64,000 nt of DNA from Enterococcus florum (GTDB taxonomy: Bacteria > Bacillota > Bacilli > Lactobacillales > Enterococcaceae). A program made the translations under genes and the position numbers. The notes under the pieces were generated by a model. That model searched no databases. It saw nothing but the letters and a program-made list of their open reading frames with translations, and had not been told where the DNA came from. Location: contig NZ_BJCC01000015.1 in NCBI RefSeq assembly GCF_004309355.1, forward strand, positions 124,001 to 188,000, read 5' to 3'. Shown one piece after another: positions 42,938 to 50,790 of this stretch (position 1 is the first letter of the stretch; each line of letters starts with the position of its first letter).

Positions 42938-43227
42938 TGAAATACCTCACCAGCTTCTGTTACCCATGGGAGTTCAGGAGCAAAACCTTCAACATGTTCG
43001 GCTTCTTTCATGAAATAACTTTTTGGAATTAGCATTGGAAAATAAACATTTCGGATATCTTCCTCACGAAGATATTTATTCACTTCTTCTTGGATATGTT
43101 CCCATAATTCATAACCATCAGGACGAAAAACAATATAGCCACGTACTTCTGAGTAACTCATTAATTCTGCCTGTTGGATAGTTTGTAGATACCACTTTGA
43201 AAAATCACTTTTTTGTAAACTTGTCAT
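42934..43227 (-). pseudogene. proS: Prolyl-tRNA synthetase (ProS) N-terminal fragment
   Basis: The frame starts MTSLQKSDFSKWYLQTIQQA at ATG 43227 behind GAGGAGGG. It continues RGYIVFRPDGYELWEHIQEE and FPMLIPKSYFMKEAEHVEGF, the start of the archaeal/eukaryotic-type class II ProRS. After APELPWVTEAG (about residue 92) the similarity ends and the frame stops four residues later, overlapping the ATPase start. About 380 residues are missing, so it cannot charge tRNA. A T-box leader is still present upstream. Confidence 0.8.
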
Positions 43228-43254
43228 ATAAATTCCCTCCTCTAATATGTAAAA

Positions 43255-43445
43255 AAACAATCTCATCCTGTGAAAAAAGGACGAAATTGTTTCGTGGTAC
43301 CACCTTAATTGGCTATTAATAACCCAACTTGAACCTTTTAACGCAAGGTATACGAGCTAGTTTGTTAACCGAGCATTCAGCAGGTTCTATTTATTTTAGT
43401 TATCGAATTTTCAGCGTCATCGATTCTCTATTAACTTGAATAAAT
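43255..43445 (-). ncRNA. T-box leader of the truncated proS
   Basis: On the minus strand the T-box AAGGTGGTACCACG (43293-43306) is followed by a terminator (AACAATCTCATCCT 43257-43270 with AGGACGAAATTGTT 43279-43292, two or three non-Watson-Crick pairs). A candidate specifier CCU (Pro) at 43382-43384 in GAACCTGC fits proS. Stem I looks short or degenerate, so the 5' limit is uncertain. Confidence 0.7.
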
Positions 43446-43557
43446 TTACTAGTCTAAATGATCTCTTTGGTATACACATATCTTAACAAGAAGGAGCTAA
43501 AAATATAAAAATATGCTCAAGTAGAATTAAACTAGTTCATCAAGGATTGAATAAACT

Positions 43558-44424
43558 ATGAATTATCAGTTGCATGAAGAGAATAAATATAATGATTCAA
43601 CTTTTCCTTTTGAAATCTATCGAATTAATCGTTTTTCTATGTAACCCAAAGGGCGTGGTTTTAATGATTTACATTGGCACCAAGAAATTCAATTCACTTA
43701 TGCTGAAAAGGGACCACTGGAACTACAGATCAATGGAGAGGCTTATTTGTTAGCCGAGCAAGAGGCAATTTTTATTCCGGCAGAAGCACTGTATACTACA
43801 AAAACAATGGAGTTTGATGGTAGCTACTACAGTCTTAATTTTCATCCAATAATGCTGTCTTTTTTTCTTGGAAGTACAATGAAACAAAAAGCGGTTCTCC
43901 CCTTTTTAACTCAACAATTACCTATTATTTTTAATGAATACACTTTTTGGCAAAATAAAATTTTAAATCGAATTCTGAAAATAAATAAAATTTATTCAAA
44001 ATCAAAAGAACTACACTGGCAATATCAAATTGCAGTCGAACTAGTCACTATTTGGAATGAATTGTTGCCATATTTTAGTAAGAGCCAGTCTCAAAGGGTT
44101 TCAAAACAACATGTTCGTCAAAAAAATGCAAGAGATGCTAGAACTTATTGTAAAAATTTTCAAAAAGAACTTACTTTGGAAAAAATTGCAGCAGTGGCAC
44201 ATGTTTCTATTTCTGAATGTTCCCGTACTTTTAAGGACTTTACGAATTATTCCCCTTATGAATATTTGCTGCAATATCGAATTCGCGAAGCTGCCAATAG
44301 AATTTTGGTCATTGACGACAAAATTGAAGTAATTGCAATCCAAACTGGTTTTAAAGATGGCTCTAGTTTCATTCAAGCCTTTAGGAAGAACACCGTTACA
44401 ATATCGGAAAAGTATCAAATATAA
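43558..44424 (+). pseudogene. AraC family regulator broken by an in-frame stop
   Basis: ATG 43558 opens MNYQLHEENKYNDSTFPFEI, then YRIN, RFSM and a TAA at 43642-43644. The frame continues PKGRGFNDLHWHQEIQFTYA (a cupin-like ligand domain) to a C-terminal double helix-turn-helix (LTLEKIAAVAHVSISECSRT, FKDFTNYSPYEYLLQYRIRE). The total would be 288 residues, a normal AraC size. Only the TAA is visibly wrong. A shorter protein could start at an internal codon, such as 43747, but would lack the N-terminal domain start. Probably inactive. Confidence 0.7.
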
Positions 44425-44792
44425 GTTTTATCTGATTGATATCATTTCAAGCAAGTCAAAAATTTTGAAGAACATTGTTTAATGTGTTCGTTTCTCTTAA
44501 GTAAAAGGGAATAATATGGCTTATAGTTATTGTTCAAAAAAACTTAGATAAGATGATTTATTTAGGTCTTGTTATTCTAATAGAACTAATTTTAACTTTT
44601 TAGTGTACGCCAAATATTGGTAAAACATTTAGACATTTAATAATAGAAATGACACCGGAGTACCCCCAGCAGACATCTCCTTTTACTTCCGGCGCAGCTT
44701 TTCCCTTAAAAATTGAATTAACATTTTACAATATTATTTTTATATACCGTTTTTTAGTTCGTCTGTTTTCCAAATATCCGAGTAAAAGCCGA
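44425..44792. other. 368-base AT-rich gap
   Basis: No coding frame with a ribosome site and recognisable product is seen. A 73-codon plus-strand frame (44649-44870) runs into the convergent terminator and gene and looks spurious. The stretch marks the right edge of the AT-rich island. Confidence 0.5.
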
Positions 44793-44820
44793 AAAAAACA
44801 CCTGCGCAAAATGCAGGTGA
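44793..44820 (-). terminator. Terminator after the macro domain gene
   Basis: CACCTGC (44800-44806) and GCAGGTG (44814-44820) pair; TTTTTTT follows on the minus strand. Confidence 0.8.
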
Positions 44821-44824
44821 TTGA

Positions 44825-45319
44825 TCAAGACCGCAATTCTTCAAAAATAGAAAGCCAGCTTGCCTCATAGACCACGATGTAGACCGTGATGTCTTGATTT
44901 TCCGTTCTTGTGGCAACATCGAGTAAGACGCGTGCTGCCTCTTTCTTAGGATAGCGATAGATTCCCGAACTTAACACCGGAATCGCTAGAGATGTTAACT
45001 GGTACTGATGCGCAAGGGCAAACACCGCTTCATAGGCTGCAACAAGCTTCTGCTCCTCGCCATGCTCTCCATCGACATAACGCGGCCCGACCGCATGGAT
45101 CACATATTTTGCATTCAATTGGTAGCCAGGTGTAAGGACTGCCGTTCCTGTGGGCGTCCCACCAAACTGAGCCATGACTTTTCCCAGCTCAGGACCCGCA
45201 GCCCTGTTGATCGCACCATCCACTCCGCCGCCAGGAATCAGGCCCGCATTCGCAGCATTCACGATCCCATCTACTGCCAGGTCCAATCGTGAAATATCTC
45301 CAACCATAATTTCTACCAT
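44825..45319 (-). CDS. Macro domain protein (ADP-ribose binding/hydrolysing)
   Basis: A 164-residue stand-alone macro domain. IVNAANAGLIPGGGVDGAIN (residues 20-39) is the catalytic loop and AIPVLSSGIYRYPKKEAARV (about 112-131) the diphosphate loop. This matches the YmdB/MacroD-like group, which removes ADP-ribose from proteins or hydrolyses O-acetyl-ADP-ribose. In some Firmicutes macro domains work with sirtuins on lipoylated carrier proteins, but no such genes are nearby. ATG 45319 follows GGAGG; the longer frame upstream has no ribosome site. Confidence 0.88.
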   Translation of the reverse strand: MVEIMVGDISRLDLAVDGIVNAANAGLIPGGGVDGAINRAAGPELGKVMAQFGGTPTGTAVLTPGYQLNAKYVIHAVGPRYVDGEHGEEQKLVAAYEAVFALAHQYQLTSLAIPVLSSGIYRYPKKEAARVLLDVATRTENQDITVYIVVYEASWLSIFEELRS

Positions 45320-45466
45320 GAAAAATCCTCCTTCAAAACCGTTGCTTTGTTCACCGTCGAAAAGGCTTCCTTTGATTATCAGCCAGTAGAAGGGAATGAT
45401 CAAGGATCTTGATTGGTGTTGATAGGCTTCTTTTTCTACGCAGTCGTAATCCTCTTGACCCAGTCC

Positions 45467-45922
45467 TTATGCAACCTTGTGGTAACCACCTTGAACGTAT
45501 CCGTATTTTGGTTTCTTTGGAAGATCAAAAATCATCTCATAACGCTCTTTTTCGTCCTCGTATTCTTTCCAAAATCGATTCAAAGGAATATGCCAATTAA
45601 TAAAATTAGACCAGAGAATGGTTTGTTTGTAATACTTTGCAGGAACTTCAAAGGTAAAAAAAGCATACCTTTCAAAGCCTGGGAATCCATCATTTCTGGC
45701 GTGATTCAAATGACAAATATCTCTCCATACCCATATAAAATCACGATCTAAAGAAACTTGAACTCGTTTTTTGAACTGCTCCTTCATCCACTCTAATGCC
45801 CATAGCGCTTCCTCGTCGTCTGTAAAAACCGATAATTCCGGGTCGATACACCTTGGAATAATAAAGCCTTCCGCATCAACGTTCTTAAGAAAGCCTCGTT
45901 CTTGAATGGTATATATCTTCAA
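45467..45922 (-). CDS. DUF3841 family protein
   Basis: A 151-residue protein beginning MKIYTIQERGFLKNVDAEGF. It contains FIWVWRDICHLNHARNDGFP and ILWSNFINWHIPLNRFWKEY, characteristic of DUF3841, a Firmicute family with no assigned role. Trp and acidic residues are abundant and no signal or membrane segment is present, so it is cytosolic. No operon partner is evident. Confidence 0.7.
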   Translation of the reverse strand: MKIYTIQERGFLKNVDAEGFIIPRCIDPELSVFTDDEEALWALEWMKEQFKKRVQVSLDRDFIWVWRDICHLNHARNDGFPGFERYAFFTFEVPAKYYKQTILWSNFINWHIPLNRFWKEYEDEKERYEMIFDLPKKPKYGYVQGGYHKVA

Positions 45923-46135
45923 ATAAGCGCCTCCAATTTTGCGAAATTAGTTATCTAAACAAAGTATAACATTCCAATGATCGCCAAAAAAGCAATTGGT
46001 CACATCTTTACCTGCTTGCTATTTGCCATTGGAATAATAAATATAGTCATGAAAAAATGGTAGGGTACTTATATGCATTGGCGTTTTATTGGCAGTAAGC
46101 AGGTGTTCCAAAAAGATTACTCGAGAGGATTTAAA

Positions 46136-46282
46136 ATGACAAAAGAAGATTTTGGGATGGCCCTTCATGAAAACGAATTGGCTTTAGCCAAAGACAGTCG
46201 TACTATTTTCAAAGCCGAATACGAACAGTCTTTGCAAAAGATCCTGTCTCTACACCAGCATTGTACAAGACACACCCAATGA
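46136..46282 (+). CDS. Small hypothetical protein (48 codons)
   Basis: ATG 46136 follows GAGAGGATTTAAA and reads MTKEDFGMALHENELALAKD, then SRTIFKAEYEQSLQKILSLH. It is predicted to be helical and charged. The frame is open upstream to 46073, but without a ribosome site there. I do not recognise it, and it may be a gene remnant. Confidence 0.35.
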   Translation: MTKEDFGMALHENELALAKDSRTIFKAEYEQSLQKILSLHQHCTRHTQ

Positions 46283-46329
46283 GTTAACATCATTTATAAA
46301 TCAATACGGAATGCGTCCAGCAAGAAAGC

Positions 46330-46380
46330 AAAAAGAACGATCGAAAGACTGCAGTAAAGGCATCCTCTCGATCGTTCTTC
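46330..46380 (-). terminator. Terminator of the selenium-trait operon
   Basis: AAGAACGATCGA (46333-46344) and TCGATCGTTCTT (46368-46379) pair perfectly. TTTTTGC follows on the minus strand, after the DUF3343 gene. Confidence 0.75.
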
Positions 46381-46390
46381 TTTACTTAAG

Positions 46391-46618
46391 CTATAGCCTC
46401 ACCAGCTTGCACGACAGCTCCGTTTCATACCGCTGCATCAACGCTAAGATCGCCTGTTCCCAGTTCGGTTCAGAGCGCCAAGCGATGCCGCAGCCGGCAG
46501 ATAATTTTCGGGGAATCGGCATCAGTCGTCCCTCGATGGAGGCTTGTTTGCACAAGCTTGAAAAGTGCAGTGCTTCGTGTTCGGTATCAAAGGTCACGAA
46601 CAGCCATTCTTTGGACAC
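46391..46618 (-). CDS. DUF3343 protein (putative Se/S carrier-like)
   Basis: A 75-residue protein starting MSKEWLFVTFDTEHEALHFS, with IPRKLSAGCGIAWRSEPNWE; the lone GCGIA cysteine is the conserved residue of DUF3343. The family is described as a putative sulfur/selenium-carrier-like protein and occurs with YedE transporters and EF2568-type aminotransferases, exactly as here. A persulfide or perselenide on the Cys is a reasonable guess. It lies 32 bases after yedE. Confidence 0.8.
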   Translation of the reverse strand: MSKEWLFVTFDTEHEALHFSSLCKQASIEGRLMPIPRKLSAGCGIAWRSEPNWEQAILALMQRYETELSCKLVRL

Positions 46619-46650
46619 AGCGAATACTCCTTACTTATTCCATTTGACGG

Positions 46651-47703
46651 TTAAGCCGTCTTTTTCCCACGATGTGTGAGTGCGATGACAAACAACAGGA
46701 CAATACATAAAATCACGGCGATTCGGCCAAATTCCGTCGTCCCTTCTCCAGAAGAAGCCAGACCAAAATTGTGGGCAAAGGCAGCGCCTACCAGCATACC
46801 GATCACCGTCACTCCAGCATCTGAAGACCCCTGTCCAGTCAAGATTAATTGCCGCAATGGACAACCGCTTAACAGGACGCCAGCAAAACCGACAACATAC
46901 AGCCCAAGAATATTCCATAAATGCTCAGTATGTGCGATCGGCTGTTCTGTAAAGCCTAGGTTGAAATTACCTGTTGCCAGGTTGTAGATCAAAACGACGA
47001 CAAACAACGTCAGGACCCCTGTAAATCGGTTAAAGTTCTTCATTAAAATAATGTCGCGGATACTTCCAGAAAAACAAATCGCTGACAATTGTGCTAAACC
47101 TCCAAAAACTAAGCCGCCGCCCAGCGAGATCAGAACCGGTGCATGAAAGCTTCCAGGCCCTTCTGCACTGACACTAAACAAAGACGGAACCAATAGAAAA
47201 AGGCCAAACAACGCTAGGAAAAAGCCTGGAATCATCACACCGCTGGTGGTTTTCGTTTCCACAGACTTACCTAAAGAATAACCTGACTTCAAAAACAAGC
47301 TGCCTGTCAGAATACCACCCACAAATCCGATCAGACCCACATAAGCATTTAAATCGCCGCCGCTCATCCGCAGGACCATCCGCAGCGGACAGCCAAGAAA
47401 GACCAGCGCACCAATCATCATCATAACTCCTAATAAAAACCGCGTTGCCGTGGATGATCCGCCCTTTGCCGCAAACTCCTTGCGCGGGATCGCCACCAGC
47501 ATCGCACCAAATATAATCCCAATAATTTCAGGACGCAGGTATTGCACAGGCGGTGCCGTATGAAGCTTTGCCGAACCAGCAATATCGCGGATAAAACAAG
47601 CCACACAGATCGCCATATTCGCCGGATTGCCAAAATAAGCCAGCAATGCTGCAATCAATCCAAACCCAATACCAACAGAAACATACATCTTTTTGCCTTC
47701 CAT
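46651..47703 (-). CDS. yedE: YedE/YeeE family putative selenium transporter
   Basis: A 350-residue membrane protein of the YeeE/YedE family (about nine helices or more). Conserved cysteines sit in MAICVACFIRD, FLGCPLRMVLRMSGGD, AICFSGSIRD and LSGCPLRQLILTGQGSSD. The duplicated GCPLR motifs are typical of thiosulfate/selenium-type channels of this family, where cysteine thiols relay the substrate. With the adjacent DUF3343 and class V aminotransferase genes it matches the YedE subgroup linked to selenium metabolism. Substrate identity is inferred from these neighbours. Confidence 0.85.
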   Translation of the reverse strand: MEGKKMYVSVGIGFGLIAALLAYFGNPANMAICVACFIRDIAGSAKLHTAPPVQYLRPEIIGIIFGAMLVAIPRKEFAAKGGSSTATRFLLGVMMMIGALVFLGCPLRMVLRMSGGDLNAYVGLIGFVGGILTGSLFLKSGYSLGKSVETKTTSGVMIPGFFLALFGLFLLVPSLFSVSAEGPGSFHAPVLISLGGGLVFGGLAQLSAICFSGSIRDIILMKNFNRFTGVLTLFVVVLIYNLATGNFNLGFTEQPIAHTEHLWNILGLYVVGFAGVLLSGCPLRQLILTGQGSSDAGVTVIGMLVGAAFAHNFGLASSGEGTTEFGRIAVILCIVLLFVIALTHRGKKTA

Positions 47704-47709
47704 AAATCA

Positions 47710-48852
47710 TTACCCCTTTTGACGAATTTTTTGTAAAGCATGGATGGCTTCCATGATCTCAAACTCAGTCGTAAAGGAAGATAAACTAAAACGAACCACT
47801 CCTTGTTCCTCTGTCCCCAAGGCCTTGTGCATCAAAGGTGCACAGTGCCCGCCCGGACGAGTAGCGATCCCGTATTCATAGGCCAGCAGATCGCTGACCT
47901 CTGCAGAATCACGCTCTCCCAGATTGATCGACAGGATCGGACAACGGACCTTCGCCGAAAAATCACCGTAGACGATCAGATCCTCAATCTGAACAGCCTC
48001 ATGATAAAACAGCTCCAGTAAGCTGCGGGTCTTTTGATAGATTGCTTCAAGACCCTCTGACAAAAGGTACTCTACCCCCGCACTCAGGCCCGCGATTCCG
48101 TGACCATTCAACGTTCCCGCTTCTAAGGCCGTCGGAAAATTCGTTGGGTGCACTGGATTAAAGGTATCGATGCCGCTGCCGCCGACCTTCAAAGGACGCA
48201 GCTTCAATCCTGGCCGCACATAAAGACCCCCTGTTCCCTGGGGTCCATATAAGCTCTTGTGACCAGTAAAACACAATACATCGATCCTTAATTCCTGCAC
48301 ATCGATCGGCAAGATCCCCGCAGACTGCGAAGCATCCACGATCAAGTACAAGCCGTGGGTCTGGCAAATATCACGAATCGTCTGCAAGTCCACCACGTTG
48401 CCCGTGACATTCGATGCATGGGTGACAATGATCGATTTGGTATTTTCCTGGATCGCTCCAGCCATCGCTGCATAATCCAGCTGCCCTTGTCGATCCGCAG
48501 GCACAATCGTCAGCTCCAGCCCCTTTTCAGCCTGCAGCCGATACAAGGGGCGCAGCACGGAATTGTGCTCCAAGACTGTAGTGATCACGTGATCGCCGCT
48601 GCCATGCATCCCTTCGATCGCCAAATTTAGGCTTTCTGTCGCTCCCGAAGTAAACACGATCTGACGTGCCTGCTCCCCGTTGACCAATCGGCACAACAGC
48701 TGACGTGCCTGAAAAATCACTTCTGACGACTTCAACGAATCCTCGTGAACCCCGCGCCCCGAATTCCCCAGCTGAGTCAAAGCAGCAGTCACTGCTTCGA
48801 CCACTGCAGCTGGCTTTTTTAAGGTAGTAGCAGAGTTGTCTAAATAAATCAT
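47710..48852 (-). CDS. Class V aminotransferase, cysteine desulfurase-like (EF2568 family)
   Basis: A 380-residue PLP enzyme. The start MIYLDNSATTLKKPAAVVEA, IVFTSGATESLNLAIEG, the PLP lysine in LCFTGHKSLYGPQGTGGLYV (about residue 196) and a Cys in ATRPGGHCAPLMHKALG, the position of the desulfurase nucleophile, are all present. The sequence matches the am_tr_V EF2568 family, which tracks with selenium-dependent molybdenum hydroxylase genes in E. faecalis. It likely frees sulfur or selenium from cysteine or selenocysteine to feed the DUF3343 protein. No selD or hydroxylase gene is in the window. Confidence 0.88.
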   Translation of the reverse strand: MIYLDNSATTLKKPAAVVEAVTAALTQLGNSGRGVHEDSLKSSEVIFQARQLLCRLVNGEQARQIVFTSGATESLNLAIEGMHGSGDHVITTVLEHNSVLRPLYRLQAEKGLELTIVPADRQGQLDYAAMAGAIQENTKSIIVTHASNVTGNVVDLQTIRDICQTHGLYLIVDASQSAGILPIDVQELRIDVLCFTGHKSLYGPQGTGGLYVRPGLKLRPLKVGGSGIDTFNPVHPTNFPTALEAGTLNGHGIAGLSAGVEYLLSEGLEAIYQKTRSLLELFYHEAVQIEDLIVYGDFSAKVRCPILSINLGERDSAEVSDLLAYEYGIATRPGGHCAPLMHKALGTEEQGVVRFSLSSFTTEFEIMEAIHALQKIRQKG

Positions 48853-48934
48853 GGTTCATTTCTCCTCATTTGTGAAAAATCCTAGCCATAAAGACATAGG
48901 AAAGACTGCGTAGAGCAGGAAACCCATCGTACTT

Positions 48935-48950
48935 CTTAGAAACTTCTAAG
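48935..48950. promoter_or_regulatory. Palindrome in the selenium-operon leader
   Basis: CTTAGAA-AC-TTCTAAG is a perfect 7+2+7 inverted repeat. It could be an operator or an RNA hairpin between the short upstream frame and the aminotransferase gene. Confidence 0.4.
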
Positions 48951-48967
48951 TAGGAATTCCCTCACGC

Positions 48968-48997
48968 TCAAGTAAATGCATCAACCAATCGTTTCAT
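48968..48997 (-). CDS. Nine-codon upstream ORF ending in TGA
   Basis: A very strong ribosome site AAGGAGGTGGGA (plus-strand complement 49002-49013) precedes ATG 48997. The frame is MKRLVDAFT then TGA-GCG-TGA. If both TGA codons were read through, the frame would stay open for about 33 more codons to a TGA just before the aminotransferase ribosome site. Selenocysteine reading is not supported by any Sec machinery here. A regulatory leader is more likely. Confidence 0.4.
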   Translation of the reverse strand: MKRLVDAFT

Positions 48998-49241
48998 CTT
49001 TCCCACCTCCTTATGTTCACATTAGGATCACTGAACGCTCAGATAATCACAAGTTAAGTGTAGCTGATTCAGTCTGCCAAAGTAAAGATGAAAAGGAAAA
49101 ACCTTGAAAAAAGTGCGTCGCCTTCGCTGTTTAACCCCAATTGGATAGAACTGTTTGTTTCTTCTTTTATGGCTCGTCAAAAGGCATTGACCTCCATGTT
49201 AAACTTGATGATAAGATTAGCAGTTCATTAGGAGGGATGAA

Positions 49242-49628
49242 ATGCAAACAAAAGAAAAGGAAATGACGGTTAAGAAGTATTTTGCTATGTGGGTAAAACG
49301 GGAGTTTACTAATTTACCAGACCTCTTTCACAGCGATATTTATTACAGCGAATGCTATGGCCCGGAGTATCAGGGATTATCCGAGATTCGTGCTTGGATT
49401 GAAGACATGCTGCAAAAGCAAACAGTCTTGGAGTGGCGCATCAAACAGTTTATTCATCAAGATCATCTGACTATTGTAGAATGGTTTTTCAAAGAGGAGT
49501 TGGCAGGTGCAATTGGTGGGTTCAATGGGGTATCGATTATTGAGTTCAGTCCGGACGGCAAAATTCGCTCGGTGAAAGAATTTTCTTCGGTAGCGGAACA
49601 CGTTCGTCCTTTTCAAGGGAATGAATAA
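49242..49628 (+). CDS. SnoaL/NTF2-like domain protein
   Basis: A 128-residue protein. EKEMTVKKYFAMWVKREFTN leads into LFHSDIYYSECYGPEYQGLS, IRAWIEDMLQ and the beta strands TIVEWFFKEELAGAIGGFNG, VSIIEFSPDGKIRSVKEFSS. This is the cone-shaped NTF2-like fold that appears in small isomerases, hydrolases and ligand-binding proteins. AGGAGGGATGAA precedes the ATG. No catalytic role can be named. It ends at its own terminator. Confidence 0.7.
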   Translation: MQTKEKEMTVKKYFAMWVKREFTNLPDLFHSDIYYSECYGPEYQGLSEIRAWIEDMLQKQTVLEWRIKQFIHQDHLTIVEWFFKEELAGAIGGFNGVSIIEFSPDGKIRSVKEFSSVAEHVRPFQGNE

Positions 49629-49667
49629 CAAAAGCTTAGCAGTTGTTGGCGCTGCTAAGCTTTTTGC
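49629..49667 (+). terminator. Terminator after the NTF2-like gene
   Basis: AAAGCTTAGCAG (49631-49642) and CTGCTAAGCTTT (49652-49663) pair perfectly and are followed by TTT. Confidence 0.85.
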
Positions 49668-49793
49668 ATCTCTATTTTGCAATCAGTTGATTGATTTACG
49701 TGCTCTTCCTATTGACTAACATCTCTCGAAAAAATCACCGCTTCAAACGCCTCGCCAGCATTCAATATGCCGCTAAAATTCATTTGGCCCCAC

Positions 49794-50618
49794 CTATTTC
49801 AGTGTAATACTCTCTGCGATTTCTTTCCCATGCTGTTCAGGATCAAAATCCGCAACCTTCATCTCGGATTCATAGGCTTTTAAAGAATAATAAAGAATGC
49901 TGCCATCGCCTAAATCAAATTGGTAATCACAATAAATGATCTGTTCTTTATCCTCGTCTTGTACCATCAAGTAATCGTACGTGTACGCAAAGCCCGCTGC
50001 CTTATCTTTGCCCTTATCATCTTTGACGGCTTTTTTAGATTTTTCGCTGCCTTCATCTATCCCTATCTGAACCATTTGTTTTTCCTCTACGGGCCGATCA
50101 TACAGCGAAAAATCACTTGTCGGATATTGTTCTTGCATTTTCTTGAAACGTTTTTCATTGAATACTTGGTAATGAAACCAAGTACTACGATTGTTATCAT
50201 CTAAGCAGCAGACATAACTATACGGCATTCCTGAATAGCGTATTTGTTCATCTTCTTCCATCCAGTCCTTTACATTGGGGCTTCCTACCGTGTAATATTC
50301 TTTGCCCTCCGTCTCACCAGAAACATCGGTTTCTTCGTAAACTGTACTATACGTTAAACAACCGTAAGTGTCTGGTACCGCTACCGTCAGATAAGGGGTG
50401 TACTCGCCATTTTCTTCCGGCAATTTCCCAGTTTCGTCCGCTCCCAGTGACAATGGCAGTTCTGTCGTTTTTCCACTCTGCTTTGTCTCAGCTTTCTTTT
50501 CCACGGTTTTCGTTACTTTCTCCGAAGATTTTTCAGTCGTGTTCTTTTGTGTACCTTCGTTTCCACAACCTGCTGCCAACAAACATATCCCTACCAATAA
50601 AATAACAAATCTCTTCAT
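49794..50618 (-). CDS. Putative lipoprotein of unknown function
   Basis: A 274-residue protein. The signal peptide MKRFVILLVGICLLAAGCGN has a lipobox (LAAGC, Cys 18). A Lys/Glu/Thr-rich linker (about 20-55) leads to a globular domain with YLTVAVPDTYGCLTYSTVYE, IRYSGMPYSYVCCLDDNNRS and YTYDYLMVQDEDKEQIIYCD. I do not recognise the family. ATG 50618 follows AAGGAG; the longer frame has no ribosome site. Cell-surface location is the only firm inference. Confidence 0.7.
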   Translation of the reverse strand: MKRFVILLVGICLLAAGCGNEGTQKNTTEKSSEKVTKTVEKKAETKQSGKTTELPLSLGADETGKLPEENGEYTPYLTVAVPDTYGCLTYSTVYEETDVSGETEGKEYYTVGSPNVKDWMEEDEQIRYSGMPYSYVCCLDDNNRSTWFHYQVFNEKRFKKMQEQYPTSDFSLYDRPVEEKQMVQIGIDEGSEKSKKAVKDDKGKDKAAGFAYTYDYLMVQDEDKEQIIYCDYQFDLGDGSILYYSLKAYESEMKVADFDPEQHGKEIAESITLK

Positions 50619-50790
50619 TCGCTTCTCCTTTTGTACATAGTTAACCACTGTCATGGTAATATAGAGATTTTTTTTTATCAATCGATTCCAAAAAATAATG
50701 AATGGATTTCCTCTATTCGAAAGAAAGCAAAGAGTTCGGCAGCTATTTTTTGATAATATCCTTATTTCTACTTATTCTGAATACCCTCTA

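Larger units (their letters stand above)
48853..49241. other. 389-base region: leader of the selenium operon and promoter of the next gene
   Basis: It holds a short upstream frame (48968-48997), a CTTAGAA-AC-TTCTAAG palindrome (48935-48950) and a CCTA...TAGG hairpin nearer the gene. On the other strand it contains the upstream region of the NTF2-like gene. No longer gene is visible. Confidence 0.5.

Noticed and set aside
43747-44424. Intact 225-residue AraC protein starting at an internal codon
   Set aside because: The upstream 60 codons continue the same domain in frame across a TAA, so the gene is better read as a nonsense-broken full-length AraC regulator.
48870-48997. Selenoprotein reading of the TGA codons in the aminotransferase leader
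   Set aside because: The frame stays open only for about 33 further codons, which is not significant. No SECIS-like element adjacent to TGA or Sec machinery is visible, and enterococci of this type generally lack Sec insertion.
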